A stretch of 64,000 nt of DNA, taken from contig NC_084812.1 of NCBI RefSeq assembly GCF_963583255.1, positions 24,304,959 through 24,368,958 of the forward strand, written 5' to 3'. Under the pieces are notes generated by a model. The model was not told the origin of the DNA and did no database searches. It was given only the letters and a program-made list of their open reading frames with translations. Positions 36,902 to 47,000 of the stretch are shown here, one piece after another. Both the position numbers and the translations under genes were made by a program. Every line of letters starts with the position of its first letter. Within the stretch, counting starts at the first letter, position 1. Source of the DNA: Pyrus communis (Eukaryota > Streptophyta > Magnoliopsida > Rosales > Rosaceae).

Positions 36902-37127
36902 CGTGCCCTTTGTGAAGTGTCCTTAGTTGAGCAAAATATTCAGATATTTTCCTGATAGGCTTCCACCTAAAAAGGTAAAAGCAGAACATCAAAAATCATG
37001 CAAGCGTCCCTGTAGAACCTTTCCAACCTGATGAAAAATAAGGGAAGAGATCAAGACTGACTTGCTCAGCTAAAAACTTGATTTCAACAAAATCTATTAA
37101 TTGCACATCTTTGTTCTTCTCAGCAAC
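36902..37127 (-). pseudogene. Ferritin gene fragment (two exons) captured in Helitron
   Basis: The minus-strand exon 37127-37062 reads VAEKNKDVQLIDFVEIKFL then AEQ, the plant ferritin helix-D segment, with AG before and GT after it. Exon 36966-36902 reads PIRKISEYFAQLRTLHKGHG, the next ferritin exon, also between splice signals. An inserted base near its start breaks the frame relative to the preceding exon. The intron between them is retained, so genomic DNA rather than cDNA was captured. Plastid ferritin N-terminal parts and the last exon were not found. Confidence 0.85.
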
Positions 37128-38065
37128 CTGTTAGTCGTAAATTCAAGGATGAACATAGTATAGTAAGACTGTTAATTCACAACACGAACCAATTGATGGT
37201 ACAAAATATAATCACCTAAGCCTAATCATCTTATATTAAAAAGACATCATACAATAACAATGAATGTTTTACAGTGTGCAAGTGAAGCAGCTTTCATTTG
37301 CTAATTTCTTAAGTCATAATGCAAGCTCGATTGCTGGATAAAAAAAAATAGGGACCAAGAAGACATCAAATCCAATGCAGACAGCAGATAAAATTGAACC
37401 CAAAAGGCAAAAGCCTTCTCTAACAAATAGATACATATAAAGAGTCATTTGGGATATAGATATTGGTGGACCTGGAAGAATAGAGACGCACTGAGTAGGA
37501 GAGAACAAAGAGAGATAGTGGAATTTTGGAGGAATACCGGATGACGATGAACTGTGTAGCCATAGCTGTTGGTGGCGGTGATTCCGCTGCGAGAGACAGT
37601 TCGAAAAAAGGTAATCAATAAATCTTACAGAACTGTAATAATTCAGTCATGAGCTTCAAATCATTGACATTTCAATTATAAGGATTCATAATTTAAATTT
37701 TAAGATAGTATTAACGGTTTACAAAATTAGAAAGGTTCAAAGCCATTAACAATTATGTAACTCAGACTCTTCATACCTAGACTTTGCTCACTACAATCTC
37801 TATTTTAATCTTAGAGGCAAAGTTCTCTTCATATCTCATTACTTCACTCTTCTTTCTTCTTCATTACCAAAATCATTTTCTTCATGTACTATCTGATCTA
37901 TTCAGATTCTCCTCAGACAACAAATTGATAGCTGGGAATAAAGAAGAAAACATGCATCAATAAAATTTCGAATTTTTAACCACCTCTAATTTATAATTAA
38001 TCTAAGTAAATACACAGCAACCACAACAATAAGAACTTTCAAATAGAAAAGTATCTATTAACTAC
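37128..38065. other. Helitron interior between captured fragments
   Basis: No homology recognised. A minus-strand stretch near 37600-37450 opens with an ATG in ACAGCTATGGCTACACAG and is flanked by possible splice signals; its origin is unknown. Confidence 0.25.
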
Positions 38066-38430
38066 CATGCAGAGGATCTTCCTAGATCCAACTTCCCACA
38101 GCCCTATGTCCCCCACATTGGTACCAACTGAAGCATATACAGAGAACAATCAACAGTCAATTATGAGCAGCAAGCATCTAGGGAAAAACTGTAGAGCCAA
38201 AGGTATACAAATAAATATAAGTAGCTACTTAAAAAATACAACCCAAGAAGTAGAGTCTGCTGTGAAGGATGAAAATCCATGCTCATGGGAATTGAGCCCT
38301 GATTCAAAGTCCGTGTGACATTCTTAGGCAAGTCATCAGGTGCATTCAAAGCTTGCCCTGGACATGTTACTGGCCACATGTTAACAGGGAGATTAATCCT
38401 AATCCCTGATTTCTTGGTATTCCTGTACAA
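38066..38430 (-). pseudogene. TOPLESS-family corepressor gene fragment captured in Helitron
   Basis: On the minus strand, about 38410-38243 reads DDLPKNVTRTLNQGSIPMSM then DFHPSQQTLLL. After an apparent intron (GTTG...TTCAG), 38127-38066 reads GTNVGDIGLWEVGSRKIL. This is the junction of the proline-rich linker with the first WD40 repeat of TOPLESS/TPR corepressors. The exon-intron order is preserved. CTLH/LisH parts and the remaining WD repeats are missing. Confidence 0.88.
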
Positions 38431-40561
38431 ACTGATTATGGCCTGATTTTTTTAAAATCATTCCATAAGCTGCAACCACAACACAACCACAGCAATAAGA
38501 ACTTTCATGAGCTGAATCTAAGCTTTCAAAAAGCATTCCATGAGCTGCAAAACGCAAATGCAACTGACTACTATGCATACCTTTGAATTTTTCAGATGCT
38601 TCTTCGGATATAGTTCATTGGAATCCAGTGTAGGTGGTGGTGCTAAAAGCATACATGTTCTTTGCTTCTTCCAATTTCTACATAAACACAAATTAACAGA
38701 TTAATCTCCCAATTACAATACGTAGCATGAAATAACAAAAACAACCAATATAATCTGGTGCATTAAATGCTTTGCCCTCCCTCATTTTATACATCGTGGG
38801 AAAATATCAAACCCAAACAGAAGTCCTCTGAAACTCCGATTTCAATATAACCAAACACAAACAAAATACCAACTCAACTCTGATTATAAAAAAACTAAAC
38901 TAAACTATAAATTGAAACTTTCAATAGAACAATCCCAGAATTTTAAATTACTTACGTTGAGAACAAAGGGTTTTGCAACCTACAAACAAACATCCAAAAT
39001 TTGAAACACCTACGAACCCAAAATCACAAAAACACCAAAACTGAAACACGGAATCACATTTTCTCATCTACCGAGCAAAAAATTACGAATCCAAAACTAA
39101 AATATAAAAAAAAAATCCCAAAAACTTAGTGCTGCATGAAGTCCGTACCTTGGATTTTGAGGAAAGGAATATGGGTTTCGACAGATCGACAACGTTTGAG
39201 AGCGAGAGAGACTGAACGCTTGAGAGTGAGAGAGGCGAGTTTGAGAACGGCGGAAGCAGAAATTTGAGAAAGAGAGAGAGGGAACGAATGAAAAAACCAT
39301 GAAGATGCACTGGAAGTGGAAGGTCCAGCGATATGATGAACGGACGCAGGATTGGAGAGTTCCAGAGGCATCCACAAAGCCAAAATCGAAATCGTCAATC
39401 GTGTTGCAGAGCACAGTTTTTCCTTTTTGGATTTCGTTTCTGAGGGAGTTGAGAGACTTCTATTGGCAATCTAGGGTCAAAATCGTCATTTTACTGTGTA
39501 ATTGACAAAAACAGTAAGACTTAAAGAACAACTGAAGGGCAAAATTGGAACAACACTGGTCATCCACAGTACCAACCCTACGGGTTTTAGTATATATGAT
39601 ATATTTACCGTGCTTGAGACTACAAAAGCTTTATAAAAGCAGTTGCTTCTTTTTTAATTTGTCCATCAAAAATATTGCAACTGCATATCCTGGGAATTTA
39701 AAAAAAATTTCCAAGCAAGAGATAAAATGTGATAGTTGTGGTTAAGGAGAAAATCACCATGTTCACCTTAATTTTTTTTAGAAGAACCCTCTTCACCTTA
39801 GTTTCACCCACAACCTTCCAAGGCTTCCATTCTTCTCGGCCCAAGTTGGAAACAACCTTGATTCACCTTCCATGTCCCCAATCTTCAACATGCATACAGA
39901 AAATGGAATTAAAATTTGAAATCTAGAATTGATCCAAAAAAAATCACTTACACTAGGGAACACCCATGAGGAGAGGATCATTTTTACCTCTTGGTTGAGG
40001 TCCAATTCAGGCAGACTTTGCTGGAAATTGGCCGGAATACCTATGGTCACCGTTTCTTAGATCTGAAATTGAGAAAATTCGGCTACAAATTTGGAGAAAC
40101 TAACTTGAGGGTTGGAAAGAGGAAGGGAAGAGGATTCTGAAGGTATAGTTTGACGCTTGTTGGTGACGGGAGGACGGAGCCACTGCTGCATGAAAGAGAA
40201 GAGTATACGGGAGGGAGGAGAGAGAGAATGAAAGGGGAAGCGAGCGGAGGGAATGAAGGGGAGGAGTTGGACTTTTGTGAAGGGGAGAGAGGTTTAATGG
40301 TTTTTTTTTATTTGTTTTATTGGTGTTCAATAAATTGTATTGGTGCCCAGTTAATCACAAATGCACAAAAAAGTATTTTTAAGAAATAAAGTTAGTTAAC
40401 AGACACCAATATTGGTGGCTGATTTTTTTAGGCCACTGATATCAGTGGCATCTCACTGTAAAGCCACCAAATAATAGTAAGAGTAGCAACTTTATATCTA
40501 TGACCACCAATTGCAAAGGGTGGGCAAAAAATGGTGTGTAATGGGCATAATTCTAGTAGTG
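38431..40561. other. Helitron 5' part and CACTA right arm
   Basis: Pyrimidine-rich CTCTC tracts on the minus strand at 39160-39290 resemble a plant 5' UTR/promoter, possibly also captured. GA-rich purine tracts occur at 40190-40230. From 40400 to 40561 lie the CACTA subterminal words (GGTGGC, GCCACT, CCACCAA). Confidence 0.35.
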
Positions 40562-40926
40562 TAAACCCTGGTGCAACCGCCTGCATTTCTTGCTAATACC
40601 CTTATGCAATATACCTTAATTGTACTTATTTTCACAATAAGTAAAACAAGCTTTTGGTTACGAATATAGGGTGAGTTCGAAGTTTTGAAGCCCCCAAAAT
40701 AAGGTATGACTCGAATTTTTGAGCGTTCGTGTGATCTTCACCACTTTGGCTGCGGGGTGGGACATTTGGTCATCCAACACAAACAATATCAACATAATTT
40801 GACATGTAGGCACCAAATAATTAATAGGCGAATTTTTGTGGTTTGCTACTGAACTCACCTTGAATTTTTCAGTGAACGAGCACCTAAATGAACCCCAGCC
40901 CATTTTTGTTCAAATCCTTACAATCC

Positions 40927-41114
40927 TATGAAGTAGATGGAAGAGGAAGTCAAGGGGATGCTTTTTTTGATGCTTTGACACTGTTGCAGACAAATGGATT
41001 TGAAAATCAACGGGGTTGTTATCTTCTCAGCTGACGCTTCTTTGAAAAGCAACTTTTACTATGAGAGAAAATCACAAGCTTTCTTGCACAACACTACCAG
41101 TAGTACTAACTAGT
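40927..41114 (+). pseudogene. GH18 3'-end fragment (duplication unit 2)
   Basis: Aligns with the last ~185 bp of the GH18 gene (32494-32679), with matching words such as EVDGRG and SADASLK. An added base near 41005 shifts the frame. There is no promoter and no catalytic part, so it is a by-product of the tandem duplication. Confidence 0.88.
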
Positions 41115-41538
41115 CTAAGTGCATGATTACAATATACTTAGCCTCCTCGCATGCGCTCTCAAGCGTGCAAGAGCCAATATAGTACAGATTTTTTTTGCAT
41201 CGTGACTTGTTTCGCGAGTTAAGTATGTTCTAGTTGCATATATATATATATATATTTTTTTGCATTAGTTTGTATGTATTTTGCTAATAAAAGAAAGGTT
41301 ATCATTCTTAATATTAAACCTATTTGTTCTCTTTTCATTCCTATGTGTTACCCTCTATATTAAGAAGATTATCCAACATCGGCAGCCACAGATTGGTGCG
41401 GACTGCGGAGACTACTTTCAGAATCAGAAAATATAAAAGTGGGATAAGGGATCCAAAATGATTATTCAACTTGTATTGAATAAAAGTAAGCACTCCAAAA
41501 TTTCAAGGAGGCAAGGTAATTACAAAGCGAGGAACACA

Positions 41539-42240
41539 TTAAGCCACTCGGCATACGGATACCATCATCACAGTTGCCTTTTGGCCTGGATTTGATTTTC
41601 TAATAATCTTAATGGTTTTCTTGTAGAAGCTCCCATCACCGCTAGGGCTAGACCTTTTGCAAGGGAAGGTATTAGACCTCTTCGACTGCGGTGGTTTGCA
41701 CTTACTAGCTCTGCGCTTATTGGAACCATGAACCGCTTGAAACTGTTGCTGTCGCTTCAAAGACTTGTCGTAAGCTTCTCTTTTAGCAGGGTTAGAGAGA
41801 ACGTCCCATGCCGCCTTAACATGCTTGAAAGCACCCTCGGCCGCTATTGATGCATTCTTGTCGGGATGCAAGGCAAGTGCCAATCTCTTGTATTGTTTCT
41901 TGATGGTTTCTGAGTCAGCAACTGTAGGGTTTTCGATGCCGAGAACACGGTACCAGTTTTGCTTGTGTGACACGGCAGAATGAACTTGGTATGCAGCTCC
42001 GTAGTTTTCCATAGCATGTAAATCTGGATCGAACTCTTTTGCTGCCTTGGCTTGCATGATTGCATATTCGAAGTTACCGAGCGTGAAATATGCTTCTGCA
42101 GCGTCTCGAGCCTTGACCGCCGCCATACGGGCGAGGTTGATGATGTGATCAGGACACAAGGGTTGAGGGATGGAGTTGCTGGGGATTCTGCTGCGGCCGA
42201 TGGCCATCTTACTGCTTTTCAACTTTGAAATAGAAACCAT
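41539..42240 (-). CDS. Short J-domain (DnaJ/HSP40) protein, copy 2, intact
   Basis: HSP70 co-chaperone-type protein of 233 residues. The N-terminal helical segment (AAVKARDAAEAYFTLGNFEY... then AKEFDPDLHAMENY) matches the region before the J domain in plant DnaJ proteins that usually carry a C-terminal DUF3444 domain. The J domain runs about residues 100-165: NWYRVLGIENP, KKQYKRLALALHPDKN with the HPD motif, and AAWDVLSNPAKREAYDKSLK. The tail is basic (KRRASKCKPPQSKRSNTF), possibly nuclear-targeting, and ends MMVSVCRVA. It is much shorter than DUF3444 relatives (over 600 aa). No introns. I chose the start aligned with the other copies (MVSISKLK); the frame stays open to 42393 but that extension is not conserved. 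A GA repeat and TATATATA box lie upstream. Confidence 0.85.
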   Translation of the reverse strand: MVSISKLKSSKMAIGRSRIPSNSIPQPLCPDHIINLARMAAVKARDAAEAYFTLGNFEYAIMQAKAAKEFDPDLHAMENYGAAYQVHSAVSHKQNWYRVLGIENPTVADSETIKKQYKRLALALHPDKNASIAAEGAFKHVKAAWDVLSNPAKREAYDKSLKRQQQFQAVHGSNKRRASKCKPPQSKRSNTFPCKRSSPSGDGSFYKKTIKIIRKSNPGQKATVMMVSVCRVA

Positions 42241-43459
42241 GGTGTAGATATATCGAGAGAGAGAGAGTAGTGACGGACGTAGAAGCAAAGATGGTATTCT
42301 TGCAGGTTGGATATATATATGATGCAAACTTTGCTTGCAACTTAAGAAACGCGTTAAAACCCTAGAAAAAGGGTACTTGGGCAGAAAGTTCAATTCCTCT
42401 TCGTAATTGAAATTAGTAACCGACTCAACTTACCAAATTCAGATATATTTTTGTTAAAATTGGATTTCTAATAATTTATCAAAGGCCCAAATCTATATTT
42501 TTTTCTCCTGTTTTTTGCTGATAATGTCAGAGTTATATACTGTATAGGTCATGTATTTTCCTAGTTGAAAAATTAAAGAAATTAGCAACAACTCCAAATA
42601 ACATATGAAAATAATTCCTAGTAGTATAGCAATAACTCAACAAGGTTCCTGCTAAGTTCCAAGATTAGAAACTTCATTTGAACTCGATTGACTAAGTTTG
42701 GCCGTTGTACATGAGTTAGATTTGCAGTAACTAAACCCTGGTGCAATCCTCACCACCGCTTGCACTTCTAGATAAAACAATTACGCAATATACCTTAATT
42801 TTTACTTATTTTCACAATAAGTAAAATCTCACTAATTCAGACGCTTTCATAATGGAAAACAAGCTTTTGGTTATGAATATAGGGTGAGTTCGAAGTTTTG
42901 GAGCCCCAAAATAAGGTATGAGTCGATTTTTTGAGCGTTCGTGTGATCTTCACGTGTTTGGCTGCGGGGTGGACATTTGGTCATGCAACACAAAAAATAT
43001 CAACATAATTTGACATGTAGGCACCAAATAAATGGGGGAATTTTGGTGGTTTGCTACTGAACACACCTTCAATTTTTCGGTACACGAGCACCTAAATGAA
43101 CCCCAGCCCATTTTTCATTCAAATCGTTACAATCCCACAAGATTGGGAGTAAAATTAAATAGTACTAGCATATGGGCACATAAAGTGTGTGAGAAAATTT
43201 TTTATTTTTGTTTTTGAAATAAAAGGAGAGAGAAAAGGAGTGATAGAGAACGTGGGAGTGAGAAGTTTTTATTTTATTTTTTATAATTAGAAATATATTA
43301 GGATTACATGTAGGTGAGATTTTGAAAAAAAAAACAAAATTTGGTTGTGTGAAATTACATGTATGCCCCATATTTCTTATTCATGTTCTGTTTTAATTAA
43401 TTACTGATAATTTCATGAAATTTTGGTTGATAATGAGTGTTTTATTAATTGGTAGAGAT

Positions 43460-43710
43460 AATATACTACCTACCCACATGCGCTCGCAAGCGACATTTTC
43501 TGCTACTTTAATGGATAAAATGTTTTTCGTTGTGGCTTTGTTTTGTAATTAAAGTATTCTGGTAGTGAATTTTTCTTTTGGTTGCATTAAATTTGGATGA
43601 ATTGTTGTTTATAAAAGAACGCTTATCATTATTACATATTAACCCTGATTTGATCTCTGTCGTTCCCATGTACTACCTTGTTTATTGACAAGATTATACA
43701 AATTTGGCTA
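43460..43710. repeat. Left remnant of third duplication unit
   Basis: CATGCGCTCGCAAGCG, ATAAAAGAACGCTTATCATT and the following ATTAACCCTGATTTGATCTC align with the GH18 3' flank at 32710-32940 and 41150-41380. The Copia element splits this unit; its remainder resumes at 48637. More diverged than units 1 and 2. Confidence 0.7.
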
Positions 43711-43931
43711 TATTGGAAGAATAAGCCGTCCTACAGCCGTCCTACCTTGTCCTACCTACACACTAGCCGTCCTACAGTCGTCAAGCCGTCCTACAGCCGT
43801 CCTACCTTGTCCTACCTACACACTAGGACGGCTACCTTGTCCTACCTACACACTTGTATCATGTATTTATATCCTTGTAATCTTGTAGAGAAATAAAATG
43901 AGAAAAAGCATTCTCTTTCATATTTTTCACA
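43711..43931 (+). repeat. 5' LTR of the Copia element
   Basis: Minisatellite of AGCCGTCCTAC units with the inverse TAGGACGGCTA also present, followed by TTGTCCTACCTACACACT. A promoter-like TATTTATATCC lies at 43863, then R/U5 ending CACA. Confidence 0.88.
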
Positions 43932-44007
43932 TGGTATCAGAGCCGGAACCTTAACTGGCCTGACTCCATTGTTGTCCCTTCTCTTCTTCTGCACATTCGT
44001 TTCGATA

Positions 44008-47000
44008 ATGGCAGAAGATAATCTTTTTGACTCAGAAGCTGAAAGCTTCACAGCTCCTCACCCTAGTTTTCCAGAAGCTGAAGTCAACCCAAACCAACGT
44101 TTGTGTTCTGTGTTGTTAAATGAGTTTAACTATCTTCCATGGTCCAGATCAATATCTCTTGCCCTTGGAGGAAGATCCAAACTTGGATTCGTCAATGGAA
44201 GTATTGAAGCATCTGACGTCGCATCGCCGGAGTATGAAGCATGGCTGTGCAAAGACCAGCTGGTCATGTCGTGGCTCCTCAACTCCATGGATCCTAAGCT
44301 GTCTGAAATTTTCAGTTTTTCAGAATCTTCTAGTGCTCTTTGGAAGGCAGTCAAGGACATGTATGGAAATCAAAACAATGCTGCTCGAGTGTTCCAGCTT
44401 AAGAGGAATCTTGCAAGTCTTCAACAAGGTGATAAATCCTTTGTTCATCATCTCGGTTGCATGAAAAACATGTGGAACGAACTAGAAATGTATCGACCAC
44501 ACACTATCGATGCTGCCGTACTGTTAAAAAGGTCCGAGGAAGACAAAATCTTTCATTTGCTTGCAAGTTTGGGTTCTGAATATGAAGATCTTAGAAGCCA
44601 TATTCTAATGAATCCCGAACTTCCATCATTTGCAAGTGTTTGCACTACTATCCAGCGAGAAGAAGTACGCAGAAAAGTCATGAATGTTGACGTAAAACCT
44701 AGTGTGTCTGAGGCTAGAGCTTTTGTGACAAATCACAAGTCATTTGGAGATAAAGTATACAAGGGAAAAAGGCCAGATCTGAAGTGTCTACATTGTAATA
44801 ATGTTGGACATCTAATAGATCGATGCTGGATATTGCACCCTGAGTTGAAGCCAAGGTTTGAGAACAAGCCTTTAAGAGATCATAAAGGCTCACACGCCAG
44901 ACCACATACAAACAAGTACCATGCTGCTGCTGCTACATCCATCGGTGGGTCGATGAACTTTACAGCCAATCCAGCTGACTTGTTGAATGAGTTCTCAACC
45001 TACCTTCAAACCAGAAAAGGAAGCACAGGTGAAACGTCGACTGGGGAAAGTCAAACTGCTCTTCTTGGACAGTTTGCAGGGTTCTTAGCTGAATCTGGTC
45101 ATGTACCTCAAGGAGACATTCCAGGTATCATGTGTGCTCTTTCAACTGCTCTAAATGTTAGTCACTCTCATGATTTTTGGATTATAGACTCAGGTGCCAC
45201 AGATCACATGACAAATCAATATTCTAAGCTATACGATTTTGAAAGCCTCACTAAACCATCACTAGTTTCTGTAGCAAATGGTAGAGGTGTGCCAGTTCTA
45301 GGTAGAGGGAAAGTTAAACTGATCTCAGAAACTGTTGAGTCCACAGCGTTATATGTTCCATCTTTTCCTTTTCAATTATTGTCCGTAGGAAGGATTACAA
45401 ACTCTCTAAACTGTCGTGCAATTTTTTCCCCCCACAATGTTGTTTTTCAGGATCTAGCCACCAAGAAGCTGATTGGTGAAGGTCATTACCTAAATGGGCT
45501 GTACTATTTTTCAGAGGACCTCAATGTTCCAAAGGGGTTCCAAGTCAGCTCAAACCTAGAACATCAGTTGTGGCATCAACGCCTAGCACATCCTTCAGAA
45601 TCTGTGTTGTCTACGTTGTTCCCTAGTTTATGCAAATCCTCCCTTGTATGTGAAATTTGTCATTTGTCAAAATCTACTAGACTCCCATTCAATTCTTCCA
45701 TGTCTAGGACTAGCAAGTTGTTTGAGATGGTGCACTCCGATGTTTGGGGACCTGCACCTCTAGAGTCTTTTGATGGTTATAGGTACTACGTTATCTTTGT
45801 TGATGATTTCTCAAGAGCCACTTGGTTGTACCTCCTAAAATTCAAAAGTGAAGTTATGGATGCTTTCAAGGACTTTCATAATCTTGTCATGAACCATTTT
45901 TCGTCCCAAATCCACATACTAAGGTCTGATAATGGCACTGAATATACATCCAAAAATATGACTAACTATTTGAGCACCCATGGAATTATACATCAAACAA
46001 GTTGTGTAGGTACTCCTCAGCAAAATGGAATTGCCGAAAGGAAGAATCGGGACCTACTTGAAAAAACCAGGGCGCTAATGTTGCAAATGAATGTGCCTAA
46101 GAGGTTTTGGTCTCAAGGAGTTCTTGCAGCCACCTATCTTATCAACAGACTGCCTAGTCGTGTTCTGGATACAAAATCACCATCTGAGGTTATGCAAAAC
46201 AAAAAAGGTAATCTTTCCCATATGAGAATCTTTGGATGTACCTGTTATGTTCATATTCAATCCCATCACTGAGACAAGCTTGATCCCAAAGCTGTCAAGT
46301 GTGTTTTCATGGGATACTCCTCCACCCAAAAGGGTACAAATGCTACAATCCGTGCTCCAGGAAGATGTTTGTCTCAAGAGATGTACGGTTTGATGAAAAC
46401 CAACCATATTTCAACAAATCATCAGATCAAAATCGTCAGGGGGAGCATTTCCTAGATCTCTTCCCATTGCCAAATCCAGTCGAACCAAGTGACTGTGTCC
46501 ATTCACTACCTCACAACCAGGACTCTCATGCAACTCTTAATGACAACCTGCTTGTTGGAGATGACACTGAAGCCTCAGAAGCACAAGTAGTTCCCCATGA
46601 CCATAACACAACATCTATACAAGAGAGTGGAGCTGAACCTATTGTGATCCCAACTCAACCCCGCATGAATCTGACTCGAGATCGACATCCACCATCAAGG
46701 CTGCAAGACTATGAAACTTACCATGCCAGGTACCCTATTCACAAGTTTGTAAATTACTCCAAAGTCTCTCACTCTCATGCAGTCTTCCTCAGTAAACTGT
46801 CCTATTAAAGTGAACCAAGGAACTTTCAAGAAGCCAATTGTCAAGTTGTGTGGAGGCTAGCCATGGAAGAAGAACTCAAAGCCTTGAATGAAAATAAAAC
46901 CTGGAGTGTAGTTCAACTTCCCAAAGGCAAGAAGGTGGTAGGCAGTCGATGGGTCTATAAAATCAAGTTTAATTCTGATGGCTCAATTGAACGACACAAG

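Larger units (their letters stand above)
36191..39599 (-). mobile_element. Non-autonomous Helitron (3.4 kb) nested in the CACTA element
   Basis: On the minus strand it starts TCATATATACTAAAACCCG (at 39599, preceded by A) and ends with the stem-loop CCCGCAGCACCGCGCGGG (36220-36203), a short spacer and CTAG (36194-36191) followed by T. That is the Helitron signature: 5' TC, 3' hairpin plus CTRR, insertion between A and T, and no target duplication or TIR. No Rep/helicase is present. It contains ferritin and TOPLESS gene fragments, both in the element's own orientation. Confidence 0.75.
34334..40561. mobile_element. Non-autonomous CACTA (En/Spm) element, 6.2 kb, carrying host gene fragments
   Basis: It begins CACTACTAGAAATTTGG and ends ATTCTAGTAGTG, flanked by TAA at 34331-34333 and 40562-40564. 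CACTA termini plus a 3-bp duplication define the superfamily. The duplicated paralogous unit has the empty site GTAACTAAACCCTGG with a single TAA (42732-42734). Both ends (about 200 bp) are rich in subterminal GTGGC/GCCAC words, where CACTA transposases bind. No transposase is visible inside. The cargo is a lectin receptor-kinase fragment and a nested Helitron. Confidence 0.9.
32494..40926. repeat. Tandem duplication unit 1 (interrupted by a CACTA element)
   Basis: The sequence 32494-34333 plus 40562-40926 (about 2.2 kb after removing the 6.2-kb insertion) aligns collinearly with 40927-43135: GH18 3' coding end, GH18 3' flank, J-protein gene, its promoter, then the AAACCCTGGTGCAA tract and following DNA. 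The junction at 40925-40927 joins AATCC to TATGAAGTAG, with CC shared by both parents. Confidence 0.85.
40927..43135. repeat. Tandem duplication unit 2
   Basis: Collinear with unit 1 and contains the intact J-protein copy 2. It preserves the site without the CACTA insertion at 42732-42734. It ends where similarity to 40926 stops, at AATCC (43131-43135). Confidence 0.85.

Noticed and set aside
39097..39414. Overlapping Ser/Phe-rich minus-strand frames near 39.1-39.4 kb
   Set aside because: Product of CTCTC-rich UTR-like sequence; no domain and no conserved frame. Kept only as a possible captured promoter.
42241..42393. N-terminal extension of J-protein copy 2
   Set aside because: The frame is open upstream of the chosen Met, but this covers the TATA and GA-repeat region and is not kept in copies 1 and 3.
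43728..43855. CRISPR-like regularly repeated 10-25 bp units in the Copia LTR
   Set aside because: Units are directly adjacent or irregularly spaced, occur inside an LTR of a plant retrotransposon, and lack unique spacers.
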